Shown here in pieces: positions 51,490 to 60,007 of a DNA stretch of 64,000 bases. Both the position numbers and the translations under genes were made by a program. The stretch lies in NCBI RefSeq assembly GCF_016862075.1, contig NZ_BOMG01000061.1:1-64000 (forward strand), given 5' to 3'. This DNA is from Actinoplanes couchii. GTDB lineage: Bacteria > Actinomycetota > Actinomycetes > Mycobacteriales > Micromonosporaceae. Numbering within the stretch: position 1 is the stretch's first letter; the number at the start of each line of letters is the position of its first letter. The notes under the pieces were generated by a model. The model was given only the letters and a program-made list of their open reading frames with translations. It was not told the origin of the DNA and ran no database searches.

Positions 51490-51876
51490 GTGAAACCTGA
51501 CAGGGGTCCTATGAGCTTGCGCCGATATGAATTCGCCGACATCCCGGCCACCCGTCTCGACATCACGGTGGCCGAGCCGGCACCGGCTGCGGACCTGCTG
51601 GTCACTCTTGCCGGAGAACTCGACGCCGACGAAACCGAAGGGCTGCACACCACACTGTCGGCAGCGCTCGTCACGCATGCTCCCGCCCGGTTGCGCCTGG
51701 ACGCCTCAATGTTGACGTTCATCGACTCCGGGGGTGTGCGGGCTCTGCTGCAGTGTCACGACATGGCCGCTCGGGCCGGTGTCCCGCTCCTGATCGAGCG
51801 GGTGCACCCCAACGTCTATCAGGTTCTGGAGATCACCGGCCTGGTGGAGATCCTCGGAGCGACCCGGGTCTCCTGA
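51490..51876 (+). CDS. STAS domain anti-sigma factor antagonist
   Basis: The 128-residue protein is a single STAS domain (LLVTLAGELDADE, RLRLDASMLTFIDSGGVRALL) with the regulatory Ser in DSGG. GTG 51490 has GAGGGA before it; ATG 51511 is an alternative. It would bind an RsbW-type kinase or anti-sigma factor; none is encoded nearby. Similar in size to the short form of the STAS gene at 47746. Confidence 0.85.
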   Translation: MKPDRGPMSLRRYEFADIPATRLDITVAEPAPAADLLVTLAGELDADETEGLHTTLSAALVTHAPARLRLDASMLTFIDSGGVRALLQCHDMAARAGVPLLIERVHPNVYQVLEITGLVEILGATRVS

Positions 51877-52621
51877 TCGGAGTGCTTCCGGTGATGCGTT
51901 TGGCGCTGTACCTGGCGGTGGCGATCACTGCGGCGATGCGCCGTGCCAATCGCGTGCTGACTCTCGGGCGGAAGAGCCAAGACACCGTGCGGGTACACCG
52001 TCAGGATGGCTGAAGTGCCCTCCGCAGCTACGGTTGACCGCCTCGAATCTGACTTGGCCGCCCCGAAAATCGTCGAGTCGTCTGGTGCCTGAGCCGCTGG
52101 GACTGGCCGTTCAGCCGGGCCAAGGATGACCTGCCGGGTCCGTTTACTCGGATCGACTGCGGTTCTCCGGCCTGGGCCGTCGCTCGGGCCGGCCTGTCGA
52201 AACGGCTGAATACGCGGTCGTTGTTGGGGCCGCTCTGACCGTGATGGGATGCGTGCCGATTTCTGGGCCGCCGCTCGTGATGCCGGGTGTTCCGGGTCGG
52301 ATCGAGTTCCCTCCCCAATGGGTCGGTGCCCTGGTTGCCGACCGGGACGACGCGCCGCGGCCAATCTCGCAAACAGCCGAAACTTGTTCCTTGGTGTGGC
52401 CTGCTCCATCCGGAATGCGGGCGCGTGACCGGCTTCACTTGAGCCACTGTGGATGTTGGCGGAACACGGTGACGGCACGGCCCTTCCGCTGGATCCGATC
52501 GTGCCCTCTACTCGTCTCGGGCCGCAAAGGCGCTGGTGGCGGACCCTGTCCACTGGAAGACGGTCGCTTCTCGCTGCTACGGTGCCAGCTCGCATATTCA
52601 TCAAGATCACGGGGAGAAACT
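51877..52621. other. 745-bp stretch without a supported gene
   Basis: No complete gene is supported. A 47-codon open segment at 52095-52238, ending in TGA, reads RWDWPFSRAKDDLPG at its start and has a protein-like composition; it could be the tail of a decayed gene. I see no tRNA-like or hairpin structure elsewhere. Confidence 0.5.
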
Positions 52622-52981
52622 GTGCGTTCACTCAAGGCTGTCCTGGGAACCGGCGTGATGACCGCGATGCTGGCCCTGACCGGCTGTTCGAGCAGCGACG
52701 CCGCCGCCTGCCAGGCCATCACCGCCGAGCTGAAGACCATCGCCGACACCGGCATGAAGCAGATCTCGGACCCGGCCGCACTCGCCAAGACGTACACCGA
52801 CGGCGCGGCGAAGGTCCGCGAAGAGGGCGCGAAGGCCGGCGGCGACGTCCAGTCCGCCGCGGACTCCCTGGCCACCGTGATGGAGGACTTCGGCAAGACC
52901 CTGACCGCGGGCAACGGCCAGATCCCCGACGCCGGCGCCTTCAGCAGCGCCAGCGTCAAGGTGGCCGAAGCCTGCGGCTGA
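52622..52981 (+). CDS. small lipoprotein
   Basis: The 119-residue protein has a signal peptide ending in lipobox LTGC (lipidated Cys at 22), then a helical Ala/Lys/Asp-rich mature part with Cys near both ends (AACQAI, EACG). GTG 52622 has GGGGAGAAACT before it. I know no function. Its last codons lie within a degenerate tandem repeat. Confidence 0.78.
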   Translation: MRSLKAVLGTGVMTAMLALTGCSSSDAAACQAITAELKTIADTGMKQISDPAALAKTYTDGAAKVREEGAKAGGDVQSAADSLATVMEDFGKTLTAGNGQIPDAGAFSSASVKVAEACG

Positions 52982-53082
52982 CCCCGCGTGGAGGCCTCCA
53001 ACTGGCCGGCCTGATGGCCTGCTGCTGACCCAGCATGGAGGTCTGCTGTTGGCCCGGTGTGGATCAGGCCTGCGGCTGACCC
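52970..53082 (+). repeat. degenerate ~49-bp tandem repeat, three copies, covering a stop codon
   Basis: Copies of GCCTGCGGCTGACCC or near variants start at 52970, 53018 and 53068. The first contains the lipoprotein stop codon, so the duplication grew out of the gene end. Confidence 0.7.
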
Positions 53083-53581
53083 GAGAAGCTGACCGTCCTT
53101 TTAGACCGGCTCATCTTGTACGGCTCGGGCGGCTCGTCGGTTTGGCTCAGCCGGCTCATCTTGCCCAGGCTCAGCTGGGCGCGTTGCTTGCTTGGTCGGG
53201 TTGGTTGCTCGCCTTGTTCGGTTCGCCTTTCCGCTGCTCGGGTGGCTCTTCAAGCCGCCCGAGCACTGAGGCATCAGCCGGGGCGGGCCGTTCTCTCCGG
53301 GTATTCGGTGTCGTCCAGATCTCTTGGCCACCGTTCCGAGTTGTTGTCGGATCGCCGTTCGCCGGGGCGCCTGTTCCGTCGAGCGGACCGACGGGGCAAG
53401 GGTTCGACGGTCCGGCTCAAGTGCTCGCTGGCCCTGTATCGCGAAATGGTTCCCGCTCGGGTGGCCAAGAGCAGAGGGTTGCGCCCTAGCCAACCAACCC
53501 GGGGCTCAAGATGGCTGGCCAGCAGATCTCCGGCCAGCCGGTCGTCCCCTCGGCGTTGGGATCTCGTGGTCCAGGCCTGCT
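53083..53581. other. gene-free stretch upstream of the MMPL remnant
   Basis: No gene is supported here. The sequence is G/T-rich on the plus strand with imperfect CGG and GCTCATCTTG repeats (around 53105 and 53150). If the MMPL gene was once whole, its missing 5' part would have lain here. Confidence 0.5.
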
Positions 53582-54172
53582 GACGTCTCCGATGCGCTCG
53601 GTGAGCGGTTGCCGCTGTTCGTGGCAGTCGTGGTGGGGTTGTCGATCCTGTTGTTGACGGTGCTCTTCCGGTCGCTGGTGATTCCGTTGAAAGCCGCGGT
53701 CCTCAACCTGCTCAGTGTCGCAGCGGCCATGGGCGTCGTTGTCCTGGTCTTTCAGAACGGGGCCTTCGGGGTTCCGGCGGGCCCGATCGAGGCGTACGTC
53801 CCGGTCATGATCTTCGCGATCGTGTTCGGGCTGTCGATGGACTACGAGGTGTTCCTGATGGCTCGCATGCACGAGGCGTGGGAGCGCACCAGCGATGCTG
53901 CCGGTGCCGTCAAGGAGGGACTGGCCACCACCGGGCGGGTGGTCACGGCTGCCGCCGCGATCATGGTGGTGGTGTTCGGGGCCTTTCTGCTCTCGCCCGA
54001 CCGGATGTTGCAGCAGTTCGGCCTCGGGCTGGCCGTGGCGGTGCTGATCGACGCGGTGATCATTCGGTGTCTGCTGCTGCCGGCTGTCATGCACCTGTTC
54101 GGTGCACGTGCCTGGTGGCTGCCGTCCGGGCTGGCCCGGCGTCTGCCCCGGCTCGCCCTGGAACACCGGTGA
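53582..54172 (+). pseudogene. C-terminal remnant of an MMPL/RND transporter
   Basis: About 196 residues match the end of an actinobacterial MMPL transporter: SDALGERLPLFV, FRSLVIPLKAA, IFAIVFGLSMDYEVFL and the closing run of membrane helices. Full proteins are about 700 residues or more with two such halves. No start codon with RBS opens this frame near the homology, and no 5' half is present, so the gene is truncated. Confidence 0.75.
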
Positions 54173-54395
54173 CCGCGGACATGCCATACGGAGCCGTAGA
54201 CCACGGATTGCACGCTGCAGGGGCGAATTGTGGGGCGGAGCGCGGACGGCGATGTTCGAACAGGACAGGACCGGTGACTACGGCAACCGGGCAGAGCCGG
54301 GGTTTGCCTGAGGAAGCGGGATCGCACCGGAGAGTTCTCCGGCGGAGTGCCGACCGTGATGAAGTGGGCGCCTGGTCTGGAAGGGAGGAACCAGC

Positions 54396-55439
54396 ATGGT
54401 GACGATCAGAACAGCGGACTGGTGGATCGCCGGGCGCCGGTTGACGGTGGCGGCGGGCAGCGTCGTGGGGAACCGGTATCGGGACAACTTTGACGTTCTG
54501 CACCTCGGGAAGGAATCGCCTCTCGCGGTGGTGGCGGACGGGATGGGGGACAGCGCGGGAAGTACTGCTGCGGGCCGGACCGCCGTCGAGGTGTTCGTCC
54601 GGGAAGCGGTTCCCGGCAGTGGGACGACGGCCTTGCGTAAAGCGGTGGCCGAGGTCCAGTGGGCGGTCCACCAAGCAGGGATCGCCCTGTCGGGTCTGAC
54701 CGGCTGCACGCTCACGGCTTTCATCGCCGATACCAACCCGGCGGGCGCTGCTGGCCGGGCCGGCAACGTCAGGCAGACGCCCGACACTGGAGGGACGGCC
54801 GGCAGCAGCCCGGTGAGCAGCAACGGTGGGCCGAGCGGCGACAGTGGGGATGGCGGGGCGCGCCGCGGCGACGGGGCGAGCGGCGACAACGGGGCGAGCG
54901 AGGACGGTGAAGCGAGCGGCGACAGCGGGGCGCGCGGGGACGGTGGGGCGCGCGGTGACAGCGGGGGAGACCGAGAGGATCAGATCGGTGGCGAGAAACA
55001 GGGCGGAGGGTCCGAGGGTGATCCGGGCGGTGGGGAAGCGGGCGCGTGGATCGTGCAGTTGGGGGATTCCCGGGTCTATCGGGTGCGGGACGGCTGTCTG
55101 GAGCTTCTGACAGCTGATCACACCGAGGCCTGGCTGGGGATTCTCCACGGCTGGTATGCGCCGGGATCACGGGAGGCCTACTTCGCGCGGCATCGGCTCA
55201 CCCGGTATGCCGGGCACCCCGCTATGCCGGAACCCGACCTGCTGAACGTCAGCCTGCGGGCGGGGGACCTGCTTCTGCTGTGCACGGACGGGGTCTCGGA
55301 CCAGATCGACGACCGTGTGCTCGGGCAGTTGCTGGCCGGGACGGCGACGCCGGCGGTGAAGACGGAACGGCTGCTGGCCCGCACGCTCGACAACGGGGGT
55401 GACGACAACGCGACCGCCGTGATCATCGAGGTGTCGTAG
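54396..55439 (+). CDS. PP2C-family Ser/Thr phosphatase with repeat-rich insertion
   Basis: The 347-residue protein has PP2C motifs: RYRDNFDV, VADGMGDSAGS, GDSRVYRVRDG, LLLLCTDGVSDQI and GGDDNATAVII, which supply the metal-binding acids. Between the first and second halves an insertion at about 112-216 is rich in Gly, Asp, Ser and Arg, including six 6-residue repeats. AGGGAGG precedes the ATG. It may oppose the Ser/Thr kinases of the window. It ends 17 bp inside the convergent 55423 gene. Confidence 0.85.
   Translation: MVTIRTADWWIAGRRLTVAAGSVVGNRYRDNFDVLHLGKESPLAVVADGMGDSAGSTAAGRTAVEVFVREAVPGSGTTALRKAVAEVQWAVHQAGIALSGLTGCTLTAFIADTNPAGAAGRAGNVRQTPDTGGTAGSSPVSSNGGPSGDSGDGGARRGDGASGDNGASEDGEASGDSGARGDGGARGDSGGDREDQIGGEKQGGGSEGDPGGGEAGAWIVQLGDSRVYRVRDGCLELLTADHTEAWLGILHGWYAPGSREAYFARHRLTRYAGHPAMPEPDLLNVSLRAGDLLLLCTDGVSDQIDDRVLGQLLAGTATPAVKTERLLARTLDNGGDDNATAVIIEVS
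54855..54962 (+). repeat. 18-bp in-frame tandem repeat, six copies, inside the PP2C gene
   Basis: Six units of 18 bp each encode variants of Gly-Ala-Ser/Arg-Gly-Asp-Asn/Ser/Gly. They lie within the larger disordered insertion between catalytic motifs. Confidence 0.85.
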
Positions 55440-55665
55440 GACGGGGAGCGCCTGTTCGGGGCGGGGTCAGGCTGCGGAGGACGAGGATGCCGCCGATTCC
55501 GGGGAGTAGTGCCACGAGACGGGTGACGAGGGAAGCCCGGGGGTGGCGTAGTGCGAAGACCACCACGATCAGGTAGGCGCAGCCGTGCACCGGACCGCCC
55601 AGCGACGTGATCACCGGAAGGTGAGCGGTGGCCAGGTTGAGCAGCAGGACCGTGAGTGACAGCAA
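55423..55665 (-). CDS. small membrane protein, DUF3817-like
   Basis: An 80-residue product with two or three hydrophobic stretches (LSLTVLLLNLATAHLPVI, GCAYLIVVVFALRHP, LVALLPGIGGILVL) and a GPVHG turn, as in DUF3817 membrane proteins. The only start in frame is TTG 55665 with no clear RBS. Sequence just upstream stays open without a start, so the gene may be longer or truncated. Confidence 0.5.
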   Translation of the reverse strand: MLSLTVLLLNLATAHLPVITSLGGPVHGCAYLIVVVFALRHPRASLVTRLVALLPGIGGILVLRSLTPPRTGAPRPTTPR

Positions 55666-55822
55666 CTCGGCCCAGGACGCGCGCGCAGGAGCGGGTGAGG
55701 GGCCAGCGGGGAGCCGGGCACGGCAGGTCGGGAGGGGAACGGGGCGTCGGTGGCGGTGGGTTGGGTGGGGACACGAGAGGCGGGTGTGGCGGGCTGGTCG
55801 GGGCTTGGGGAGTCGGGCATGG

Positions 55823-56248
55823 TCAGGCTCCCGTCGTCGAGCCGGGATGAATGATCATCAGGACGGTCACGGTGGCCCAGAGGAGGTTGAAGATGCCGGT
55901 CACCATGCCGAGACGGGACGGCGGGAACGGCTCTCCGGCCAGCACGCTCTGCTGGCCGGGCAGGATCACCAGGGCCAGGATCAGGGCGGCGGCACCGGTC
56001 AGCGCGATCGACGTGAGCAACCAGGCGTCGCCGAGGACACCGAGGCTGCTGGCGGTGGCCAGGCCGAACACCGGCACGGCGATACCGGCCATGCTGTACA
56101 CCCGGCAGATCCGATGTAGCAGGCGCAGCGTGGTGTGGCGATCGGTGGCACGACGGGCCGCGGCCGGGAACATGCTGGCGGCCACGGTCACCGGGCCGAT
56201 CGCGATGATGACGGCCAGCACGTGCAGGGAAAGGAGGGGCTTTGTCAC
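55823..56248 (-). CDS. four-helix membrane protein (DUF2269-like)
   Basis: The 141-residue protein has four hydrophobic segments with LHVLAVIIAIGPVTVAASMF at the start and conserved His/Arg in the first loop, a layout of DUF2269-type membrane proteins. The GTG start at 56248 is 98 bp from the divergent GlxA regulator, which may control it. Confidence 0.7.
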   Translation of the reverse strand: MTKPLLSLHVLAVIIAIGPVTVAASMFPAAARRATDRHTTLRLLHRICRVYSMAGIAVPVFGLATASSLGVLGDAWLLTSIALTGAAALILALVILPGQQSVLAGEPFPPSRLGMVTGIFNLLWATVTVLMIIHPGSTTGA

Positions 56249-56346
56249 GACGAGAGACGCTATTGGGGCTTTTCCCGACCGGGAACAGGCTGGATTGCCG
56301 TGCTCCGACGGATGCTGGCCAAGTGGTTCCGCGTAGGGTTCCGGCC

Positions 56347-57297
56347 ATGCACGTGGTAGCCGTTCTGGCGCTGGACCAGGTCATCCCCTTCGATCTCGCT
56401 ACTCCGGTCGAGGTGTTCAGCCGGGTTCGGCTCGCCGACGGCACACCGCCCTACGAGGTGCGGATCTGCGCCGGCACGGACGAGGTCGACGCCGGTGTGT
56501 TCACCCTGCGCGCGCCGTGGGGGCTGGACACCCTCGGGCAAGCGGACACGATCATCCTGCCGGGGTGCGCGGATGTGGACGTACCCGTACCGGCGGAAGT
56601 CGTTGATCTTTTGAAGGAAGCCGCCGCCCGCGGCGCCCGGATCGCCTCCATCTGCGCCGGCGCTTTCATCCTGGCCGAAACCGGGCTGCTCGACGGACTG
56701 CGCGCCACCACCCACTGGATCGGCGCCGCCGCGCTGGCCGCCCGGTACCCGCGGATCGACGTCGACCCGAACGTCCTCTACGTCGACAACGGACAGTTCC
56801 TGACCTCGGCCGGAGCAGCCGCCGGACTCGACCTGTGTCTGCATCTGATCAGACGCGACCACGGCTCGGCGGTCGCCGCCGACGCGGCCCGGCTGTCGGT
56901 GATGCCACTGGAACGCGAAGGCGGCCAGGCCCAGTTCATCGTGCCCGAACAACCGCCGACACCACGCGGAGCCGGCCTGGAACCCCTGCTGCGCTGGATG
57001 CAGGAGAACACCACCACCGACCTCACCCTCGCCGACCTGGCCGCCCAGGGCGGGATGAGCATCCGCACCCTGAACCGGCGGTTCCGTGAACAGACCGGGA
57101 CGACCCCGCTGCAATGGCTGCTGCGCGCCCGCATCCGCCGCGCCCAGCACCTGCTCGAAGCCACCGACCAGCCGGTCGAGTCGATCTCCGGACAGGTCGG
57201 ATTCGGGTCACCGACCGCCTTCCGTGAACGGTTCCGGCGCGTCGTCGGGACCAGCCCGCACGCCTACCGATCCACCTTCCAGGGAGCCCGCAGATGA
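56347..57297 (+). CDS. GlxA-type AraC regulator with DJ-1/PfpI domain
   Basis: The 316-residue protein has a DJ-1/PfpI domain (TIILPGCADVDV, SICAGAFILAETGLL with the elbow Cys, THWIG) and AraC helix-turn-helix pair (GGMSIRTLNRRFREQTG, QVGFGSPTAFRERF). It is a paralogue of the 15263 protein. ATG 56347 is the start of the fold. The downstream GH43 gene overlaps its stop in ATGA, so the regulator and enzyme are cotranscribed. Confidence 0.88.
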   Translation: MHVVAVLALDQVIPFDLATPVEVFSRVRLADGTPPYEVRICAGTDEVDAGVFTLRAPWGLDTLGQADTIILPGCADVDVPVPAEVVDLLKEAAARGARIASICAGAFILAETGLLDGLRATTHWIGAAALAARYPRIDVDPNVLYVDNGQFLTSAGAAAGLDLCLHLIRRDHGSAVAADAARLSVMPLEREGGQAQFIVPEQPPTPRGAGLEPLLRWMQENTTTDLTLADLAAQGGMSIRTLNRRFREQTGTTPLQWLLRARIRRAQHLLEATDQPVESISGQVGFGSPTAFRERFRRVVGTSPHAYRSTFQGARR

Positions 57298-58646
57298 GTG
57301 TTCCGGTGATCGCCGGTTTTTTCCCCGACCCGACGGTGTGCCGGGTCGGCGACGACTACTACCTGGCCTGTTCCAGTTTCGAGTACTCGCCCGGGGTGCC
57401 GCTTCTGCACAGCCGTGACCTGCGCCGATGGGAGCACATCGGCAACATTCTGGACCGGGTCGACGCCGCGGAGCCGTCCCAGGGCATCTACGCGCCGACG
57501 CTGCGCCACCACGACGGCCGCTTCTGGATAATCACCACCGACGCGAGCCGGATCCGTGACGGTCACCTGATCACCCACGCCGAACGGCCGGAGGGCCCGT
57601 GGAGCGACCCGGTGTACGTCGCCGGAACACTCGGCATCGACCCGGATCTCGCCTGGGACGACGCCGGGAACTGCTACCTGACCTACGCGAGTTTCCAGGA
57701 AGGCGGCGGCATCGTGCAGGTGCTCGTCGATCCGGGCACCGGCAAGACACTCGGCGACACCCGCCTGGTGTGGCGCGGCACCGGCATGACCAACGTCGAG
57801 GCGCCGCACCTCTATCAGATCGACGGCGTCTGGTACCTGGTCGTCGCCGAGGGCGGCACCGAACGCGGCCACGCCGTCACGATCGCCCGTGGGCCGGCGC
57901 CGGACGGGCCGTTCGAGTCGTGCCCCGGCAACCCGATCCTGTCGCATCGCAGCACCGGCCATCCGGTGCAGAACACCGGCCACGCCGACCTGGTCCAGTC
58001 CGCCGACGGCACGTGGTGGGCGGTCTACCTCGGTGTTCGTCCGCACGGCTTCACCCCGCACTTCCACGTCAACGGCCGTGAGACGTTTCTCGCCGCGGTC
58101 ACCTGGACCGACGGCTGGCCGGCCTTCCACGAGCCGTCCCCACCGGTGACCCCGATCGATCATTCCTTCACCGACGACTTCACCGGTCCGGTCCCGCATC
58201 CACGGTGGGTGACCCCGGGCCGAGACCTGACTTGTGTACGGGTACGCGATGCTCGGTGGCATGCCGAAGCCGTCATCGACCCCGATGCCGGACCGGCCCG
58301 ATTCGTTCTGCGTCTCGACGACCGGCACTGGTACGGCCTTGTCGCCGAACCGGGCCGGATCAGTGCCGTGGCCCGCATCGGTGATCTGGAGCAGGAGGTC
58401 GGTTCGGTGCCGGTCACCGCGGGCCCGGTCACGCTGCGGATCGCCGCCGTCGACCCGGCGAACCTCGGCGCGATGAGCGTCACGGTCGGGCCCGACGACA
58501 TCGTCCTGACCGTCGGGGACACCGAACTGGCGCGCCTCGACGGGCGATACCTCTCCACCGAGGTAGGTGGCGGATTCACCGGCCGGGTCCTCGGTGTCGG
58601 CCCAGGTCGTCCGGATCTGTTCACCTACACCTCGATTCAGCCCTAG
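57294..58646 (+). CDS. glycoside hydrolase family 43 protein
   Basis: The 450-residue intracellular enzyme has a five-bladed propeller with the GH43 acids: the base Asp in FFPDPTV, the pKa-modulating Asp in GIDPDLAWDD, and the acid Glu in TNVEAPH. A C-terminal beta-sandwich (about 285-450) follows, as in beta-xylosidases and arabinofuranosidases. No signal peptide is present, so it acts on imported oligosaccharides, though no sugar transporter is adjacent. Confidence 0.9.
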   Translation: MSVPVIAGFFPDPTVCRVGDDYYLACSSFEYSPGVPLLHSRDLRRWEHIGNILDRVDAAEPSQGIYAPTLRHHDGRFWIITTDASRIRDGHLITHAERPEGPWSDPVYVAGTLGIDPDLAWDDAGNCYLTYASFQEGGGIVQVLVDPGTGKTLGDTRLVWRGTGMTNVEAPHLYQIDGVWYLVVAEGGTERGHAVTIARGPAPDGPFESCPGNPILSHRSTGHPVQNTGHADLVQSADGTWWAVYLGVRPHGFTPHFHVNGRETFLAAVTWTDGWPAFHEPSPPVTPIDHSFTDDFTGPVPHPRWVTPGRDLTCVRVRDARWHAEAVIDPDAGPARFVLRLDDRHWYGLVAEPGRISAVARIGDLEQEVGSVPVTAGPVTLRIAAVDPANLGAMSVTVGPDDIVLTVGDTELARLDGRYLSTEVGGGFTGRVLGVGPGRPDLFTYTSIQP

Positions 58647-58995
58647 TCGAAGGGCCTCGATCCGGCGTCACCGCCCCGACCGGCACGTCCTGGTCCGGCA
58701 GGATCCGCTGCGCGACGTCAGATAGGCGTCCCCGACGGCGGCCGTTGCCCGAGGTGGTGCCGGCGGCGGTCCGGTGGATCTGTGGACGCGGACCTTGCGG
58801 GGGCCGAACAGGTCGCCCCGGCGGTGTCGCGTAACCGGGTCAGGTCCCGGGCCGAGGCCGTAGTGGCTTGATGGCTTGGTGGCTCAGTGTCCGCGTTGAG
58901 TCGCCGCCATGGAGGTCACCACCGCGGGCCGGGGGAACCGGGTGGTGCGGTGGGGCGTCCGAGTCTTGGCGATTGACTTCATGAACGGGGATGCC
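58647..58995. other. intergenic stretch
   Basis: A 349-bp region between the GH43 gene and the lipoprotein gene. No gene, hairpin array or repeat is supported. A longer reading of the lipoprotein from 58909 is possible but adds a leader without signal-peptide character. Confidence 0.5.
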
Positions 58996-59385
58996 ATGTC
59001 GGGGACGAAGCTGGTCGGCGGCGTGCTCGCGGTGCTGCTGTTGTCGGCGTGTGGGGCGGGGCCGGTGGCCACGCCGCGGCCGGTCTCGTCGGTGGGGACT
59101 TCGGGACTGCCGGACGGGTGGCGGTGGGAGTCCTACGGGGGAGTGCAGGTCGGTGTTCCCGGCGACTGGGGCTGGGGTGAGCGGGGCCTGCGGCTCGACG
59201 CCTGGTGCATCGAGCAGGACCGGCCGCCGGCCGTGGTCAGGCCGACCGCTGCGACACCGCTGATCGGGTGCCTGGGCGACGACACGGTTGTCAAGAACAC
59301 CGGCCAGCTGGTCGCTTTCGGTCAGAGCGACACCGCCGACCGGTCGACCGCGGGTGGCGCAGGAGCGGCCAGCACTGGAAGCTGA
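58996..59385 (+). CDS. lipoprotein, 5' part of a frameshifted gene
   Basis: The 129-residue product has a signal peptide with lipobox LSAC (Cys 19), then a short linker and the start of an extracytoplasmic domain (GWRWESYGGVQVGVPGDWGW). It ends abruptly at 59385 in a low-complexity Ala/Gly/Ser tail, while the expected continuation lies in another frame. ATG 58996 is preferred over 58981 and 58909. Confidence 0.65.
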   Translation: MSGTKLVGGVLAVLLLSACGAGPVATPRPVSSVGTSGLPDGWRWESYGGVQVGVPGDWGWGERGLRLDAWCIEQDRPPAVVRPTAATPLIGCLGDDTVVKNTGQLVAFGQSDTADRSTAGGAGAASTGS

Positions 59386-59939
59386 AAGGGGTGGAAGTCG
59401 TCGTTCAGGCGCCGGAGGTGACCTGGGAGCAGATCGTGGCGACGATCCGGGTGAGTTACATCGACGTTTATGGTTGTACGGCGGGGCATGCGATCGCGGG
59501 GAATCCGGCTGCTCGGCCGGGGCGAGCCGTTGATGTGAGCACTCTGCGTGACGTCACAAGTGTTTCGGTCTGTCGATATGATCTTGCCGAGGGTGTGCTG
59601 CTGTCCGGGTGGCGACTGGACGGGGACGATGCCGCCCGGGCGGTTCGGGGCATTGCCGCGGTCCCGGTCGGCGGGGAGACCGACCGGCCCGGTGACTGTG
59701 ATGCCGAGTACGCGTACGGCGAGGATGCCGTGGTCCTGCGGGTGCGGTCGTCGGCGGGGGAGAGCGACGTGCTGTTGCGGTACGCGGGCTGCGTCGGCAA
59801 CGGGTTCGACGACGGGGTTCACCGGCGGGCGCTCGGGCGGGCCTGGGAGCCGTTCACGATCGGGCCGACCCGGGTGCTGGCGCTGGAGGCGGACGTGCCA
59901 CCGAGCGCGAGCACGACCCCGCAACCGGGAAGTAGTTAG
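59346..59939 (+). pseudogene. 3' part of the frameshifted lipoprotein gene
   Basis: In the frame one base earlier, codons from about 59346 read HWKLKGVEVVVQAPEVTWEQ, then DVYGC and a Cys-containing globular domain to a stop at 59939. This matches the downstream half expected for the lipoprotein begun at 58996. No RBS or start fits this part alone. A single-base loss between about 59330 and 59385, or a sequencing error, would explain it. Confidence 0.6.
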
Positions 59940-60007
59940 GTGACGTGCGTTCCACCCGTACCGCAGGAGATTTGATCGGGGGTTTGCTTCGGGTAAGTTG
60001 CGATCCC

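Noticed and set aside
55178..55774. A 198-codon minus-strand frame opposite the PP2C 3' end
   Set aside because: Pro/Arg-rich shadow composition and overlap with the recognisable PP2C motifs.
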